From Argopecten irradians (taxonomy: Eukaryota > Mollusca > Bivalvia > Pectinida > Pectinidae), in NCBI RefSeq assembly GCF_041381155.1, contig NC_091135.1, positions 49,674,086-49,738,085 on the forward strand: 64,000 nucleotides of DNA, given 5' to 3'. The position numbers were made by a program, and so were the translations under genes. Positions within the stretch are counted from its first letter, which is position 1. Every line of letters begins with the position of its first letter. Shown piece by piece: positions 40,301-47,364 of this stretch. Below the pieces are notes generated by a model. That model made no database searches. It was not told the DNA's origin and saw only the letters and a list, made by a program, of their open reading frames with translations.

Positions 40301-40946
40301 GTTAAATTTTGTAGCTTAGGATGTCTGGTAACCATTCGAAATATACAGAAATTAGGCTTATTTGACAACTTTATCATTTGTACCATTATTTTATAAATTT
40401 TTCGTCCTAGAAGCAATAGATTGCAAAAACTGATAGAAGCAGATACTTTGATACATCTTCAGAAGAATTGTAAAATTTGTTCAGCTTTAGATCAATTAAT
40501 TACAAATGAAAAACTTGGTCAGAGTTGACAGGTTGACAGCTGATTTGCACATTGTCATGATTTACACATGTTTATGATGGTTGCCATAGCAACTTTAACA
40601 GCAGTATCAAGGAAGTACTAGTTATTTGAATGATAGATTTGAAAATTTGACAGATTTTGGGGCCAAAAGGGCTTAAACCATTCAGTCTTTTTGGGCTAGA
40701 TCCAAATAAGGTTAAAATTAGAGTTAGGTGCATTTGAATTCACCATCAAAGTAATGTTCTCAAATTGTTCAGAGTGTATATATATGTGTATATTATATAT
40801 AATTCAGTAATAAATAAACCCTTTGATTTCAGCTCCTGTGTTCGATTACAGACATTACACCAACAGGAAGAAAACTGCTGGAAATGAACTTTTGTGATAG
40901 GTTGTTAGAGCAGATCACTACGTACTATATAGACCATGATGTATGA
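16265..40946 (+). CDS. ACD: TPP1/ACD-like shelterin protein (whole gene, 11 exons)
   Basis: TPP1 (gene ACD) joins POT1 to the rest of shelterin at telomeres and recruits telomerase through its OB fold. Proposed exons: 16265-16369, 16867-16973, 18578-18671, 21953-22041, 24206-24259, 24699-24991, 25707-25805, 36154-36441, 37990-39009, 39664-39971 and 40833-40946. All ten junctions keep phase and give 856 codons plus TGA. TPP1-like points, in the order found in the vertebrate protein: an OB strand ending ISDG (residue ~55), a LLLV strand, CEFVIHIDHFRLW (like the vertebrate EFYLQVDRF strand), DEDPRIQKKTKELWEEK (like the vertebrate helix with VQKKL), LTQLLEAM, and PSHEQVILQEIA at about 270-280, where vertebrates have the POT1-contact end. 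The rest is low-complexity, with acidic, QSQDLS and NSDPGSP repeats. A short hydrophobic C-terminus ends YIDHDV. Identification is by eye from motif order; no finger or enzyme motif argues against it. Confidence 0.7.
16867..16973 (+). CDS. ACD: TPP1-like exon 2 (OB fold)
   Basis: Acceptor TTTTCTTCAG, donor GA|GTAAGTA. Encodes HVETLDDGSLLRDISDGQ and IRAIFSPEAV, corresponding to the OB strands around the SDG turn of TPP1. Confidence 0.75.
17013..17925 (+). mobile_element. Helentron/pearl-type element, family 2
   Basis: Start hairpin CCCCCG-TCCAAC-GAA-GTTGG-CGGGGG, then (GTCC)n at 17056-17078, then about five core units of roughly 170 bp opening TTTCCGGAGCATAACTCTAA and containing GTAACCATGGAAACATTGCT. 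The far end is lost near 17925. Lies in intron 2 of the TPP1-like gene. Confidence 0.7.
18390..18424. repeat. AT microsatellite
   Basis: Run of TATATA... with one interruption, in intron 2 of the TPP1-like gene. Confidence 0.9.
18578..18671 (+). CDS. ACD: TPP1-like exon 3 (OB fold)
   Basis: Acceptor TGTTTCAG, donor CTG|GTGTGT, phases 2 and 0. Encodes IDDSDSSQIEWNHALLLVIK and RAEFRPHRNL, matching the LLLL strand of the TPP1 OB fold. Confidence 0.75.
18687..19010 (+). mobile_element. Helentron/pearl-type element, family 5 (truncated)
   Basis: Opens TTTTTAGGTCATCTGACC with a hairpin-like start and a decayed GTCGTGCACCGTCTG microsatellite, then TAAACTTTTCATTCAGATGA and a core unit with TTTGTTCAAAT...GACCTT...AAGGTCA. 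It shares the core with 44485-44894. Its 3' end is missing where the 41-bp array begins. Confidence 0.6.
19118..21851. repeat. 41-bp minisatellite array, about 65 copies
   Basis: The consensus unit reads ATTGTAGTCTGGTATAATTT then GGTACCTCTATTCTAGTTCCC. A 46-bp variant inserts ATATA after CTCT, and CCCATT and CCAATT versions alternate. Each unit has a GGTACC palindrome. It fills intron 3 of the TPP1-like gene and stops about 55 bp before the first exon 4 acceptor. Confidence 0.97.
21953..22041 (+). CDS. ACD: TPP1-like exon 4 (OB fold)
   Basis: Acceptor TTTTTCACAG, donor ACAG|GTTCCA. Encodes AQCEFVIHIDHFRLW and MDGFSRKRPSIY, like the EFYLQVDRF strand of TPP1. A second acceptor at 21907 (TTCCACAG) would add 15 in-frame codons beginning IILYHE. 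The 27 nt between GTAATT (21926) and 21952 are too short for a normal intron. Confidence 0.75.
22760..23750. mobile_element. Tc1/mariner-pogo-type non-autonomous element (991 bp)
   Basis: Ends CAGTGGAACCTCCCGAAACC and, reversed, CAGTGGAACCTCCCAAAACC, flanked by TA on both sides (22758-22759, 23751-23752). TA targets and ends starting CAGTGGAACC are usual for pogo-type elements. No transposase reading was found. Motifs like ACCGATC recur at several inner sites. Lies in intron 4 of the TPP1-like gene. Confidence 0.75.
24206..24259 (+). CDS. ACD: TPP1-like exon 5
   Basis: 54 nt, acceptor ATTAACAG, donor GAT|GTGAGT, phase 2 on both sides. Encodes DEDPRIQKKTKELWEEK, resembling the helix after the TPP1 OB fold. 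Confidence 0.75.
24699..24991 (+). CDS. ACD: TPP1-like exon 6
   Basis: Acceptor TATTTTCAG, donor AAAG|GTAGGT, phases 2 and 1. Encodes IEWRREEDLKKCQAAE, SEATLTQLLEAMAQVEED, then a Q/T/N-rich stretch. LTQLLEAM is close to the post-OB helix of TPP1. Confidence 0.75.
25050..25250 (-). mobile_element. tRNA-headed SINE (minus strand)
   Basis: On the minus strand it reads a tRNA-like head with a decayed A box (GCAGCGGTAAAGGAATGGTT) and a B-box-like GAGTTCAAATCTC, followed by GGGGCAGTTGCCAGGAACTG and a body ending near TTAATAGGACGTTAAAC. A related copy is at 39178-39390. Confidence 0.65.
25329..25560 (+). mobile_element. tRNA-headed SINE (plus strand)
   Basis: A box TGGTGTAGTGGTTAAGC and B box GGGTTAGATCCTGG at 25337-25400 give a tRNA-like head that would not fold as a full tRNA. 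It is followed by CATGAAAAAGTCAGGGGTCA and a roughly 150-bp body. A different SINE family from 25050-25250. Confidence 0.65.
25707..25805 (+). CDS. ACD: TPP1-like exon 7
   Basis: Acceptor TCTTTTACAG, donor GCAG|GTTTGA, phase 1 on both sides. Encodes FKRPFEMMELLIPSHEQVIL and QEIA. This lies where vertebrate TPP1 has its POT1-contact end (PSSMLCISENDQLIL). Confidence 0.7.
25980..26190 (+). mobile_element. Helentron/pearl-type fragment, family 1 (copy d)
   Basis: Start hairpin ACCCACTATC...GATGGTGTGCT, no microsatellite left, then one core unit with CTGCTATTTCTCAGAAAGTA and a decayed AAGGTGGC/AGCCAACTT motif. Confidence 0.6.
26503..26715 (+). mobile_element. Helentron/pearl-type fragment, family 1 (copy e)
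   Basis: About one and a half core units: CACCACTATTTCTCAGATAG, GTTGTGCATATTGCATTTTT and AACAAGATGGCTGCGGCATT. No ends. Confidence 0.6.
26792..27365 (+). mobile_element. Helentron/pearl-type element, family 3 (truncated by the GAT array)
   Basis: Start TATTAGTTCCCCTGCCAGTG...AAGGGAAC hairpin, a short GTCTGTCTGTCC microsatellite, then about three core units of 150-160 bp with TTCAAACTTCA...GGGGTCAAAAAGTCAACT. It ends at the GAT-rich array. Confidence 0.65.
27433..36290. repeat. 8.9-kb GAT-rich compound minisatellite (VDNDD-coding)
   Basis: Built of 21-nt units (GTTGATAATGATGATGTTGGT) and 27-nt units with GTTGATGTCGGT, all multiples of three. One frame reads the acidic VDNDDVG/VDNDDVDVG, the next reads LIMMMLVLIMM. 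Up to about 29030 lengths stay in threes; beyond that 1-2-nt indels are frequent. The plus strand almost lacks C apart from GTCGGT. A shared cassette, GTATTATAAGTGAT...GGTGTTGA, occurs near the start (27423), near the end (35646) and at exon 8 (36126). It fills intron 7 of the TPP1-like gene and merges into exon 8. Confidence 0.95.
36154..36441 (+). CDS. ACD: TPP1-like exon 8 (acidic)
   Basis: Acceptor GAAGGCAG, donor AAAAAAC|GTGAGT, phase 1 on both sides. It starts VLITVLRNDGVDDDDG, continues as an acidic D/V stretch made of the same GTTGATGATGAT words as the adjoining array, then turns to ordinary sequence: VVEWKESYMPERSTPGSSEE, HTLVDDESS, QPSPTKK. The 5' half is therefore array-derived or the array's source. 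The exact acceptor is less sure than the 3' half. Confidence 0.6.
36442..37989. other. TPP1-like intron 8, little seen
   Basis: AT-rich intron. A 21-bp direct repeat GTTATACAGTCAAACCTTAT occurs at 37823 and 37844. The second copy may be the left end of a tiny pogo-like MITE whose right end is GGTTTGACTC near 37927-37936. Confidence 0.4.
37990..39009 (+). CDS. ACD: TPP1-like exon 9 (Ser/Pro/Gln-rich, internal 26-residue repeats)
   Basis: Acceptor AAAGTCAG at 37989 keeps phase with exon 8. A stronger one at 37979 (GTGTTTCAG) would shift the frame by 10 nt unless another exon intervenes. Donor CTCAG|GTAAAC. The first part is about four tandem 26-residue repeats (NLSTQGNSDPGSPQQAKVSA plus SPRTRQ, 78 nt each). 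Then come FQESQGFVPCLSPENVSSER, LLEQLEMEEEVRLRKL, a basic TKRRRLAF-type stretch (VTKRRRLAFSNAK, a possible nuclear signal) and an N/S/T-rich tail. Confidence 0.7.
38000..38335 (+). repeat. Coding minisatellite, 78-bp unit, about 4 copies
   Basis: Tandem units beginning GGAAATTCAGACCCGGGCAG encode the 26-residue repeat of exon 9 and keep frame in every copy, so selection or recent amplification preserves coding. Confidence 0.85.
39178..39390 (-). mobile_element. tRNA-headed SINE (minus strand), second copy
   Basis: AACGCCTGATAAACAGCCAT, AGGAAAGCAAGAGGACCAAG, CATGCCCCACATAAG and GATGGAGGGCTTGTGGCAAT match the body of the copy at 25050-25250. Lies in intron 9. Confidence 0.6.
39664..39971 (+). 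CDS. ACD: TPP1-like exon 10 (QSQDLS repeats)
   Basis: Acceptor TTGCTTTTCAG, donor GTCAAG|GTAACT, phases 1 and 0. Encodes VLTFKRRRRESD, SYQPPMPNQSQDEF, then imperfect 12-15-residue repeats of the type LPSQSQDLSLET, ending LSMTLEDKVK. Confidence 0.75.
40833..40946 (+). CDS. ACD: TPP1-like exon 11 (C-terminus)
   Basis: Acceptor TTTGATTTCAG, phase 0. Encodes LLCSITDITPTGRKLLEMNF, then CDRLLEQITTYYIDHDV and TGA. A compact amphipathic end is the right place for a TIN2- or partner-binding helix, but that is inference. Confidence 0.7.
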   Translation, partial: LLCSITDITPTGRKLLEMNFCDRLLEQITTYYIDHDV

Positions 40947-41368
40947 TATATATGTTTTGTGTGATTTATAGCCAGTAATGAAGATCATGACAATTACATA
41001 CAGTAGGTGTGAAAAAACGTGTGTGTAACTTATAATACTGAATTTCTAGATAATGTTTTATATACTCGTATGATTATATAAAAATTGATTTGTCAGTTTT
41101 GAAGTAATGAATTCTACTTATATACAGAGTTTATACAACAGCTTGATTTACAGTGAATAGAAAAACCTGACTAACTTACACCTTACATCTAGTTTCTTGG
41201 TACACTTATTACCTATTACTTTGTTTATATTGAAATGTCCTTATTAATATAATCATTTTTGATTAATGAAAAAGGTTGATTTGAAGCCTATGGTTTTTAC
41301 ATATTTTGTTGCTTTGTTAATGATACAAGAGTTGACTGAATTAAACAGTTGTTAATGTGAAATTCAAT

Positions 41369-41374
41369 AATAAA
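41369..41374 (+). terminator. Polyadenylation signal of the TPP1-like gene
   Basis: AATAAA 423 nt after the stop codon, followed by a GT-rich stretch (GTTTCTGGTGTTTTG). First canonical signal downstream with a GT-rich element. Confidence 0.5.
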
Positions 41375-41549
41375 GTTTCTGGTGTTTTGATAGGCGATAT
41401 ATTAATGATGACAATTGCACGTCGTTTTAACTTTCCAACAATCGTTATAACCACGTGCACCGGCTCATGAGCGAAAGGTTACAATGGTCATAGCAACAGA
41501 CAGTCTACAACTACTTCTCTCTTTCCATGGTGACCGACTGACCCTGGTA

Positions 41550-41990
41550 AAGGAATACAACAGTGGCTGATTGAGTGGTTGAAGCCTTCCACTTCTGAGC
41601 AGTATTGGCCAAGTGATAATGTTATCTGAGCTTTTTCGGCCAAGAGATCAGATATCCAGCATTTTACCTCTAGTCTTCCACTCTGGGCTGTTGCGGCCGT
41701 CACCAGGGTATCCAGTATTCTACCACTAACATTCTGGTCTTTTGTGACTAAGTGATCAGGATATCCGACAATTTACCACAAACCTAACACTTCTACTCTG
41801 TTGTAGCCAAGTGATCAGGTTATTGGCATTCTACCACTAACTTTCCACTTCTGGGCTGTTGTAGCTACATGGTCAGGAGATCCCAACAATTTACCACTAA
41901 CCTTTCATTTCTGGGCTGCTGTAGTCAAGTGGTAAGAGTATTCAATATCTACCATGTTACTAATCTTCAATCTCGACGATAGCTGAGTGA
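41550..41990. repeat. Degenerate about 60-bp tandem repeat with tRNA 5'-half character
   Basis: About seven units with the theme ACTTCTGGGCTGTTGTAGCC / AAGTGATCAGGATATCC / ACAATTTACCACTAACC. The TGTAGCCAAGTGGTCAGG theme resembles a Pol III A box (TRGYNNARNGG), and the last unit reads GACGATAGCTGAGTGATATA. No B box. Confidence 0.6.
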
Positions 41991-42160
41991 TATAGGTCTA
42001 AGGTGCTGGATATTTCATCACATAGAGAACCACTGTGATAAAAGATTCTTTCATTTGCCTTCCACCGCAGTGTTAGACTGTAAGGAAAGAAGTGCAGATA
42101 CCATGGGAATAAGTTTTCCGACCTTCTAACAGAACAACAAAAATGGATATGTGTGAAAAG

Positions 42161-42635
42161 TTATATCATGCAAACAACGCATGACAGTACTTTATTGTTC
42201 ACGTAAGGTGGACATGGCAACGATCCACATTGTGCCAACACAGCGTAGAATAGACGACCATTATCATTAGTGTTGCCTCCTCCAACAATAGCCTGGGGAT
42301 TGCCATCCATACATAGAAACTCATTGGCTGAATGACTTTTAGGGTACCCGGATGTGAGAAGTCCCCCATATGCCTCTGTCCAGCCTGGGTAGCATGTGGT
42401 CCGACCGGGTACCATGTTGATGATTGAATGTGCCGAGTTCCTACACACAGCACAAGGAACATCTTCGTTGTAATCTGTCATACCGAATACGGCCTTTTCA
42501 TCGTACTCCGCCCCATATAAGTAAGACGGGTAGGTGAGAGTTGCGTTCATATGGGGTCCCCAACTTGGGTCCGGGGCATACACAAGGCATTAGCGGCAGC
42601 ACCACTGGCGTCATACCAGGATCCTCCGGCGTAAC
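42161..42635 (-). CDS. C4-like last exon (with frameshift at 42573-42576)
   Basis: Acceptor TTGTCTAG at 42636. It starts YAGGSWYDASGAAANALCM, then must shift one base at a run of four C (minus strand) to read APDPSWGPHMNATLTYPSYL and on to CGSLPCPPYV and stop. The family pattern 'LC-x-P-x-DP-x-WG' shows both sides belong together and that one base is missing in the C run. Confidence 0.75.
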
Positions 42636-45453
42636 CTAGACAACAAGAGGCATTTGTCAGATAAGGTTATTCCACCACTGTTGTTTCTGCTTTATGTTGT
42701 TGTGTTGTTATATTTAACCTACCAGAGTAGACCAACTGATTGTCGTTGCCTTCTGGACAGTCCATCCTTCCCCATCGGATATATACGACGCCTTTCCCAC
42801 CTAGAAAATAAAAATGTCAGTAGATTGGACATGTGCGCGTTTTTAGGAAAAAAAGTCCCGCAAAGCAGAACCTATTTCAATCATAAATCGAGTATTAATT
42901 GATGGAGTTACACCAAATTTGGTCAGAAACATGTTTGGAGGAAGGAGATAAGATTTTACATAAGTGTTGACTGGGCCTCTTGTTGGGAGAGAAGGATATT
43001 CACTGTCTGAAATGGTCCCGACCGATGATGTTATTTTTCGTATCGATTCATATTCAAGATGGCCTCAACAGCCGTCGTCTTGAAACCACATTTTCGAACT
43101 CCTTAAGTTCTACCAGTGCGATTTGGCTAAAATTTGTCTAATATTATCCTGACATGACCAAATATTATTTTTCAGATTGATTTGAAATCCAAGATAGTCG
43201 CCATTTTGAAATTCTTTTCAAATTGTAACTGTGCAATTTGGCTGAAACGTGCCTGAAATGATCCTGATACGGTCCTGAACTAGTGTTATTATTAGCTCGC
43301 CTATTCGAAGAATAGGGGGAGCTAATGTTGTCACCCCGGCGTCAGCGATGGCGTCCCATTTCACGTTAAAGTTTTTGAGCAAGTTTCTGTTTCGTCAATT
43401 GTTTAAGCTTAAGTCATCATAAATGTTTATGATTTTATTTTCCTAATGTGTACGGGTGCTGAACGTGATAATACAACCAATTTGGGGTCCTTTAGGTTTT
43501 TTTTGAGTCTGTTAATTTGTCATATTTCCATGTTAAAGTTTTTGAGCAAGTTTCTATTTTGTCTATTGTTTAAGCTTAAGTCATCATAAATGTTTATGAT
43601 TTTATTTTCCTAATGTGTATGGATGCTGAACGTGATAATACAATCAATTTGGGGCCCTTTAGGGGTTTTTTGACTGAGGGCACTGCTTGATATTTTTAAC
43701 TAGTAAATACTTGAACATCAACTTTGCTGTTCTCCAACAGCTCTTGTTTTTTAAGTTGTTCCCAAGGTGTGTTCTCCATTTGCCCACTTTTTAGAGAACA
43801 AAGGAAAGTGTTGGTACAGAGAGAACAATGGAACCCAATTATAGTCAGTTCTATATTAATTTAACCTGTGCTTACCTGTATTCGTTTACCTGAGCTACAT
43901 ATTGTATGTAAAAAAGTGGGGAAATAGAGAGATATCAATATATGTTTCATGTCTTTTCAGTTAGTAGTCAAAACTCTTTTCCCGAGGTGTTGGGACCAAC
44001 CTGATGAACTGTTTCCCAGAGGCCGAGGAAAACAGTTTATAGGGTTGGTCCCAACACCGAGGGATGCATGAAACAACTGTTTTGTTACCTGAACCGCAAT
44101 CTTACCCTTATCACAACATTTGGCGAGAAAGATTTCGTTGAAAGAATATCGTTATTTGGTCCGGTGTTTATGACAACAATTTAAAACGCATGCAAACAGT
44201 CAAACCATTGACCGGTTAATAGTATACAGTTGTTGACTTGGGTTGAGGGCAACAGATGATTTGTTGGCCCCGAAAACAAACTGTTGCCCGAGGGCAACAG
44301 TTTGTGTGAGGGTCTAACAAATCATCTGTTAACCGAAATCCCAGACGATGACTCAAAACAATGCATTGACGTCGCGAATTGTAGGCGTGACGTCACCCTG
44401 GTCCAACAGCACATTTTATTAGTAACAGTCGATTTTAACAGTTCTTTGGTCCGCTCGACGGAACAATTTATTTATTGGCATTTTTTTTTGTCATCATGCA
44501 CCGTCCGTAGTCATGCGCCATCCGCCGTCCGTAAACTTTTCATTCAAACGACTTCTTCTCAATAACCGAAAGGCCCAGAGAACTGATATTTGACCTGTAA
44601 CATGCTGGGATGAAGGGCGACCAAGTTTGTTCAAATGAATGACCTTGACTTTCATTCAAGGTCACAGGGGTCAAAAAGGCTAAAATCTTTAAACGACTTC
44701 TCAAGAATCGGAAGTCCCAGGGTACTGATATTGGGCCTGTAGCATGCTGGGATGAAGGGCTACCAAGTTTGTTCAAATGAATGACCTTGACCTTTATTCA
44801 AGGTCACATGGGTCAAATAGACTAAAATCTTTTAACGACTATGTTGTATTGTGCTAATAGTCAGATGACCGTTAAGGCCCATGGGCCTCTTGTTGTTTTT
44901 CCAAACTGTTGCAATTTCAACGGTTTACTCTGAAAATCTGTTTGAACCATTTACGTTTACTAACATCCCATCGCCAGCAAGTCATTTAAGACCAAACAAT
45001 TAAAACAATTATATAACTTCTAAAAGATATTTAAAGTAGTTAAGTGTGTTCTAAAAAGCGGCGTTTCTATGGGCATTTAAAATGTTGTGAATATGTGAAT
45101 AAAATAACAAGCATAGCGATAAACCTTGAACCGAACCAATGAAAGGAAACTTCAAACGAATTCAGACATTTTGTGGGCATTTTCAAAATGTAAACACTTA
45201 AATGAAATCAACGGAATAATGTGTCCTATACTTTCCTTGACTGGTCAGTGTAGTAATGACCGATTGTTGGCTCGCTATAGTTTGCTCTTGGGTTGACACA
45301 TTTTGCCTGAAGTTGCTGTAATTCAGACTGAAGGTGGTTCAGCTCCTGTGCCACATAAGTAGGATCGCTCATCAAAATACGTTTGTCGTTGGCGGACGTC
45401 AAACAGAGGAGAGACACGATGGACAAGAAAACTGTAAATATATAACGGCACAT
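42161..45453 (-). CDS. Secreted short-chain-collagen-C4-like protein (partial model)
   Basis: Minus strand. The first exon has a signal peptide and coiled coil; two later exons carry a cysteine-rich domain seen in many mollusc and sponge short-chain collagen C4-like proteins: VVYIRWGRMDCP, QLVYSGYAGGSWYD, DVPCAVCRNSAHSIINMVPG, RTTCYPGWTEAYGG, FLCMDGNPQAI, GRLFYAVLAQCGSLPCPPYV. Eight or more cysteines fit an extracellular disulphide-bonded domain. No collagen Gly-X-Y repeats were seen. Exons: 45232-45453, one not found (the phases require it), 42723-42800 and 42161-42635. The last has an apparent 1-nt frameshift near 42573, so this is either a young pseudogene or a homopolymer error. Confidence 0.7.
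42723..42800 (-). CDS. C4-like middle exon
   Basis: 78 nt, acceptor TTTTCTAG (minus), donor CTG|GTAGGT, phase 1 on both sides. Encodes GKGVVYIRWGRMDCPEGND and NQLVYSG, the opening of the C4-like domain (Y-x-RWGR-x-x-CP). Confidence 0.8.
43292..43755 (+). mobile_element. Helentron/pearl-type element, family 4
   Basis: Start TTAGCTCGCCTATTCGAAGAATAGGGGGAGCT (hairpin), then a decayed CCGGCGTCAGCGATGGCGTC microsatellite, two core units of about 185 bp (TTAAAGTTTTTGAGCAAGTT...TGAACGTGATAATACAA), and end hairpin GCTGTTctccAACAGC followed by CTCTTGTT at 43738-43747. Complete but short. Confidence 0.75.
43981..44063. repeat. Hairpin, about 34-bp arms
   Basis: CCCGAGGTGTTGGGACCAAC...GAACTGTTT pairs with AAACAGTTTATAGGGTTGGT...AACACCGAGGG. 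Possibly one end of a foldback element with 44241-44334. Confidence 0.65.
44241..44334. repeat. Hairpin, about 43-bp arms
   Basis: GGTTGAGGGCAACAGATGAT...AAACTGTTGCCC pairs with GGGCAACAGTTTGTGTGAGG...ATCATCTGTTAACC. It shares the CTGTT theme with the hairpin 180 bp upstream. Confidence 0.65.
44485..44894 (+). mobile_element. Helentron/pearl-type element, family 5 (5'-truncated)
   Basis: Decayed CCGTCCGTAGTCATGCGCCA microsatellite, two core units with CTTCTCAATAACCGAAAGGC and GACCTTGAC...CAAGGTCAC, then hairpin GGCCCATGGGCC plus TCTTGTT at the end. Confidence 0.7.
45232..45453 (-). CDS. C4-like first exon: signal peptide and coiled coil
   Basis: MCRYIFTVFLSIVSLLCLTS is a clear signal peptide. 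Then come RILMSDPTYVAQELNHL and QSELQQLQAKC (short coiled coil), an N-glycosylation site at NYS, and donor AAA|GTATAG, phase 0. The family commonly has this N-terminal layout ahead of the C4-like domain. A TATA-like TTATAGACC lies about 50 bp upstream (near 45500). Confidence 0.65.
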
Positions 45454-46416
45454 CCTGGTGTGGTGAAATACGAGGGAATGCTATCAGAATAGGTTTGGTC
45501 TATAACAGTATAGGGCCTGTCTCATAGATAGGCCGTGTCAGGGAGATTATTTGATTTATTATTATTTGCCAATGTAAGCCTTAACAGACATATTTTTTGG
45601 CCTTATCTAATCCGTAACTTACAGCAGCTCACATCGATGGCACCAAAAGGACATTACAATTTCAAGACAGATTGTACAAAATACTGCATGACTTCATTCA
45701 GTCCTGCAGTAATCGTGCTGATGGTTTGTTGGTTATTGTACGTATTACTATTGCGTTCGACGTGTGGACTTTGACGGAGCACATTGTATAACCCATGTGG
45801 CCTGGGTCATTGTAGTGTGACAGTCGCATCATCTCGGAGAAATTTCCGGCAATCTTCGGAATATATTCAAATCAATCCAACTTTATTGATTGTTGGCATC
45901 CATTCAAAAAGGATCGATAGCAAAACATATTACACACTGTAGATTAAAACAACAACTAAAACATTTTTTCAATCCAGCTTTCCTCAGTTCAAAGGACTTA
46001 AACAGGCCTAAATCCCGAAGAAATTGTAGATAATTAGAAGACAAGAGTCGTATCAAATTTTCAAGATCTGTTAGATGATTGTTAATTACATCTTAATGTC
46101 TTTTAAAGAAAATCATTGTTGTGTTAACGGAACACTTAAAAAGTGAAGTGGGTTTCATCACCGCAGAGGACGGGGAATCGTTTTTACCCTACCCGCCTCG
46201 ATTTTTAAACTGGTTGCTAATTCGCAGTTTTGCTTGCAATTTTCTTAATTCAAAACCCTTTATAGAAAGATAGGTTTCTTCCTTATAGTTTAAAAATATT
46301 ATTGTTATCAGACTACATTTATCTTAGTTGTAAAAATGGCTTTGAACATACCTTTTATCGATTTCTTGAACAACGACAGTTTCCGAAGGTATCACATGAA
46401 CCTGGCACGAAATTTC

Positions 46417-46444
46417 TAACCAACAGTATGTATACTGTTGGTTA
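46417..46444. repeat. Perfect 13-bp-arm palindrome
   Basis: TAACCAACAGTAT, GT, ATACTGTTGGTTA: arms perfectly complementary with a 2-nt centre. Confidence 0.8.
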
Positions 46445-46750
46445 AACAAATCGTGGCAGATACCACATTTACTCAAAGCACGCACTTCGTTCTGATTGTA
46501 CAAAGGTCGGATATAAATTGATATAAGAGGATACTCTATTACCATTCCAAATGATGAAGCATAAACCAAACGGGATGAGTTGACGGATGAATGTTTTAAA
46601 CCTGCTAAACAACGGATGTGGAATTTAATTTTAGATATGTTCTCGTATATAGGGTAATATTTACTACTGTAACTTTATAAGCATATAGTCGAATGCTATC
46701 AAGGTGCGTCTGTATTCGTTTTAACATATTTTATTGTCATACTAGGATTG

Positions 46751-46784
46751 GGCGTTTGTAAGTTAATTCTAGCTTACAAACGCC
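46751..46784. repeat. Hairpin with 12-bp perfect arms
   Basis: GGCGTTTGTAAG and CTTACAAACGCC around a 10-nt loop. The GGCGTTT start is shared with the foldback at 47275. Confidence 0.75.
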
Positions 46785-47274
46785 ATCTCTAATTTGAATT
46801 TTGTGGAAATATGCAAAATTGCACTAAAGAAAGAATATAAAATTTTTGTGGCATAGGCTCAACAAAGAACATCTTACATATATAGTGTTTTCAAATGTGA
46901 TTTGTGAAACTGTAATAAACAATATATAGTTGTTCGCTAGAAACAAGGGTGTGGATCGGGTGTTGTGTATTGTGAGGTAGCCAGCAGCGATCCAAGATGT
47001 CACTTTCTAAATCGCGGTACCAGAACGTGAATGCAGTCCCCTGATCGCTCCATGCATGGTAGTGATATGTATGTATTTATGTCACGGGGGAAATCATGGA
47101 ATTCGAAATGATTTATTTTGCAGCGGCGCTATTCAGTCATAGGTGTTTAGCACGACAATATGGAAGAGAATGGATCGTCAAATTATTTACCATCGTGCTT
47201 TTTTACACAGGACTTACAGTCTTTGGCAAAGGCAAACAAAGTGTGACACGCGTATACACGTAGACTAGTATAAG

Positions 47275-47364
47275 CACAGGCGTTTGGCTCTATACACATT
47301 TTCTCTCTATATATTTAATAATTGTACAAAGAGAGTTGAATGTCTATAGAGCTAAACGCCTGTG
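47275..47364. repeat. 90-bp foldback element
   Basis: The left arm CACAGGCGTTTGGCTCTATA... and the reverse complement of the right arm CACAGGCGTTTAGCTCTATA... pair over about 34 bp with few mismatches around a loop of about 22 nt. It is MITE-like and also of pre-miRNA size. Confidence 0.7.

Noticed and set aside
45535..45774. 79-residue plus-strand frame with a hydrophobic C-terminal stretch
   Set aside because: No start context, domain or splice partner; the hydrophobic run is explained by T-rich sequence.
46324..46569. 81-residue minus-strand frame with CGICHDL
   Set aside because: Single CxxC, no family resemblance, spans a perfect palindrome; not supported as a gene.
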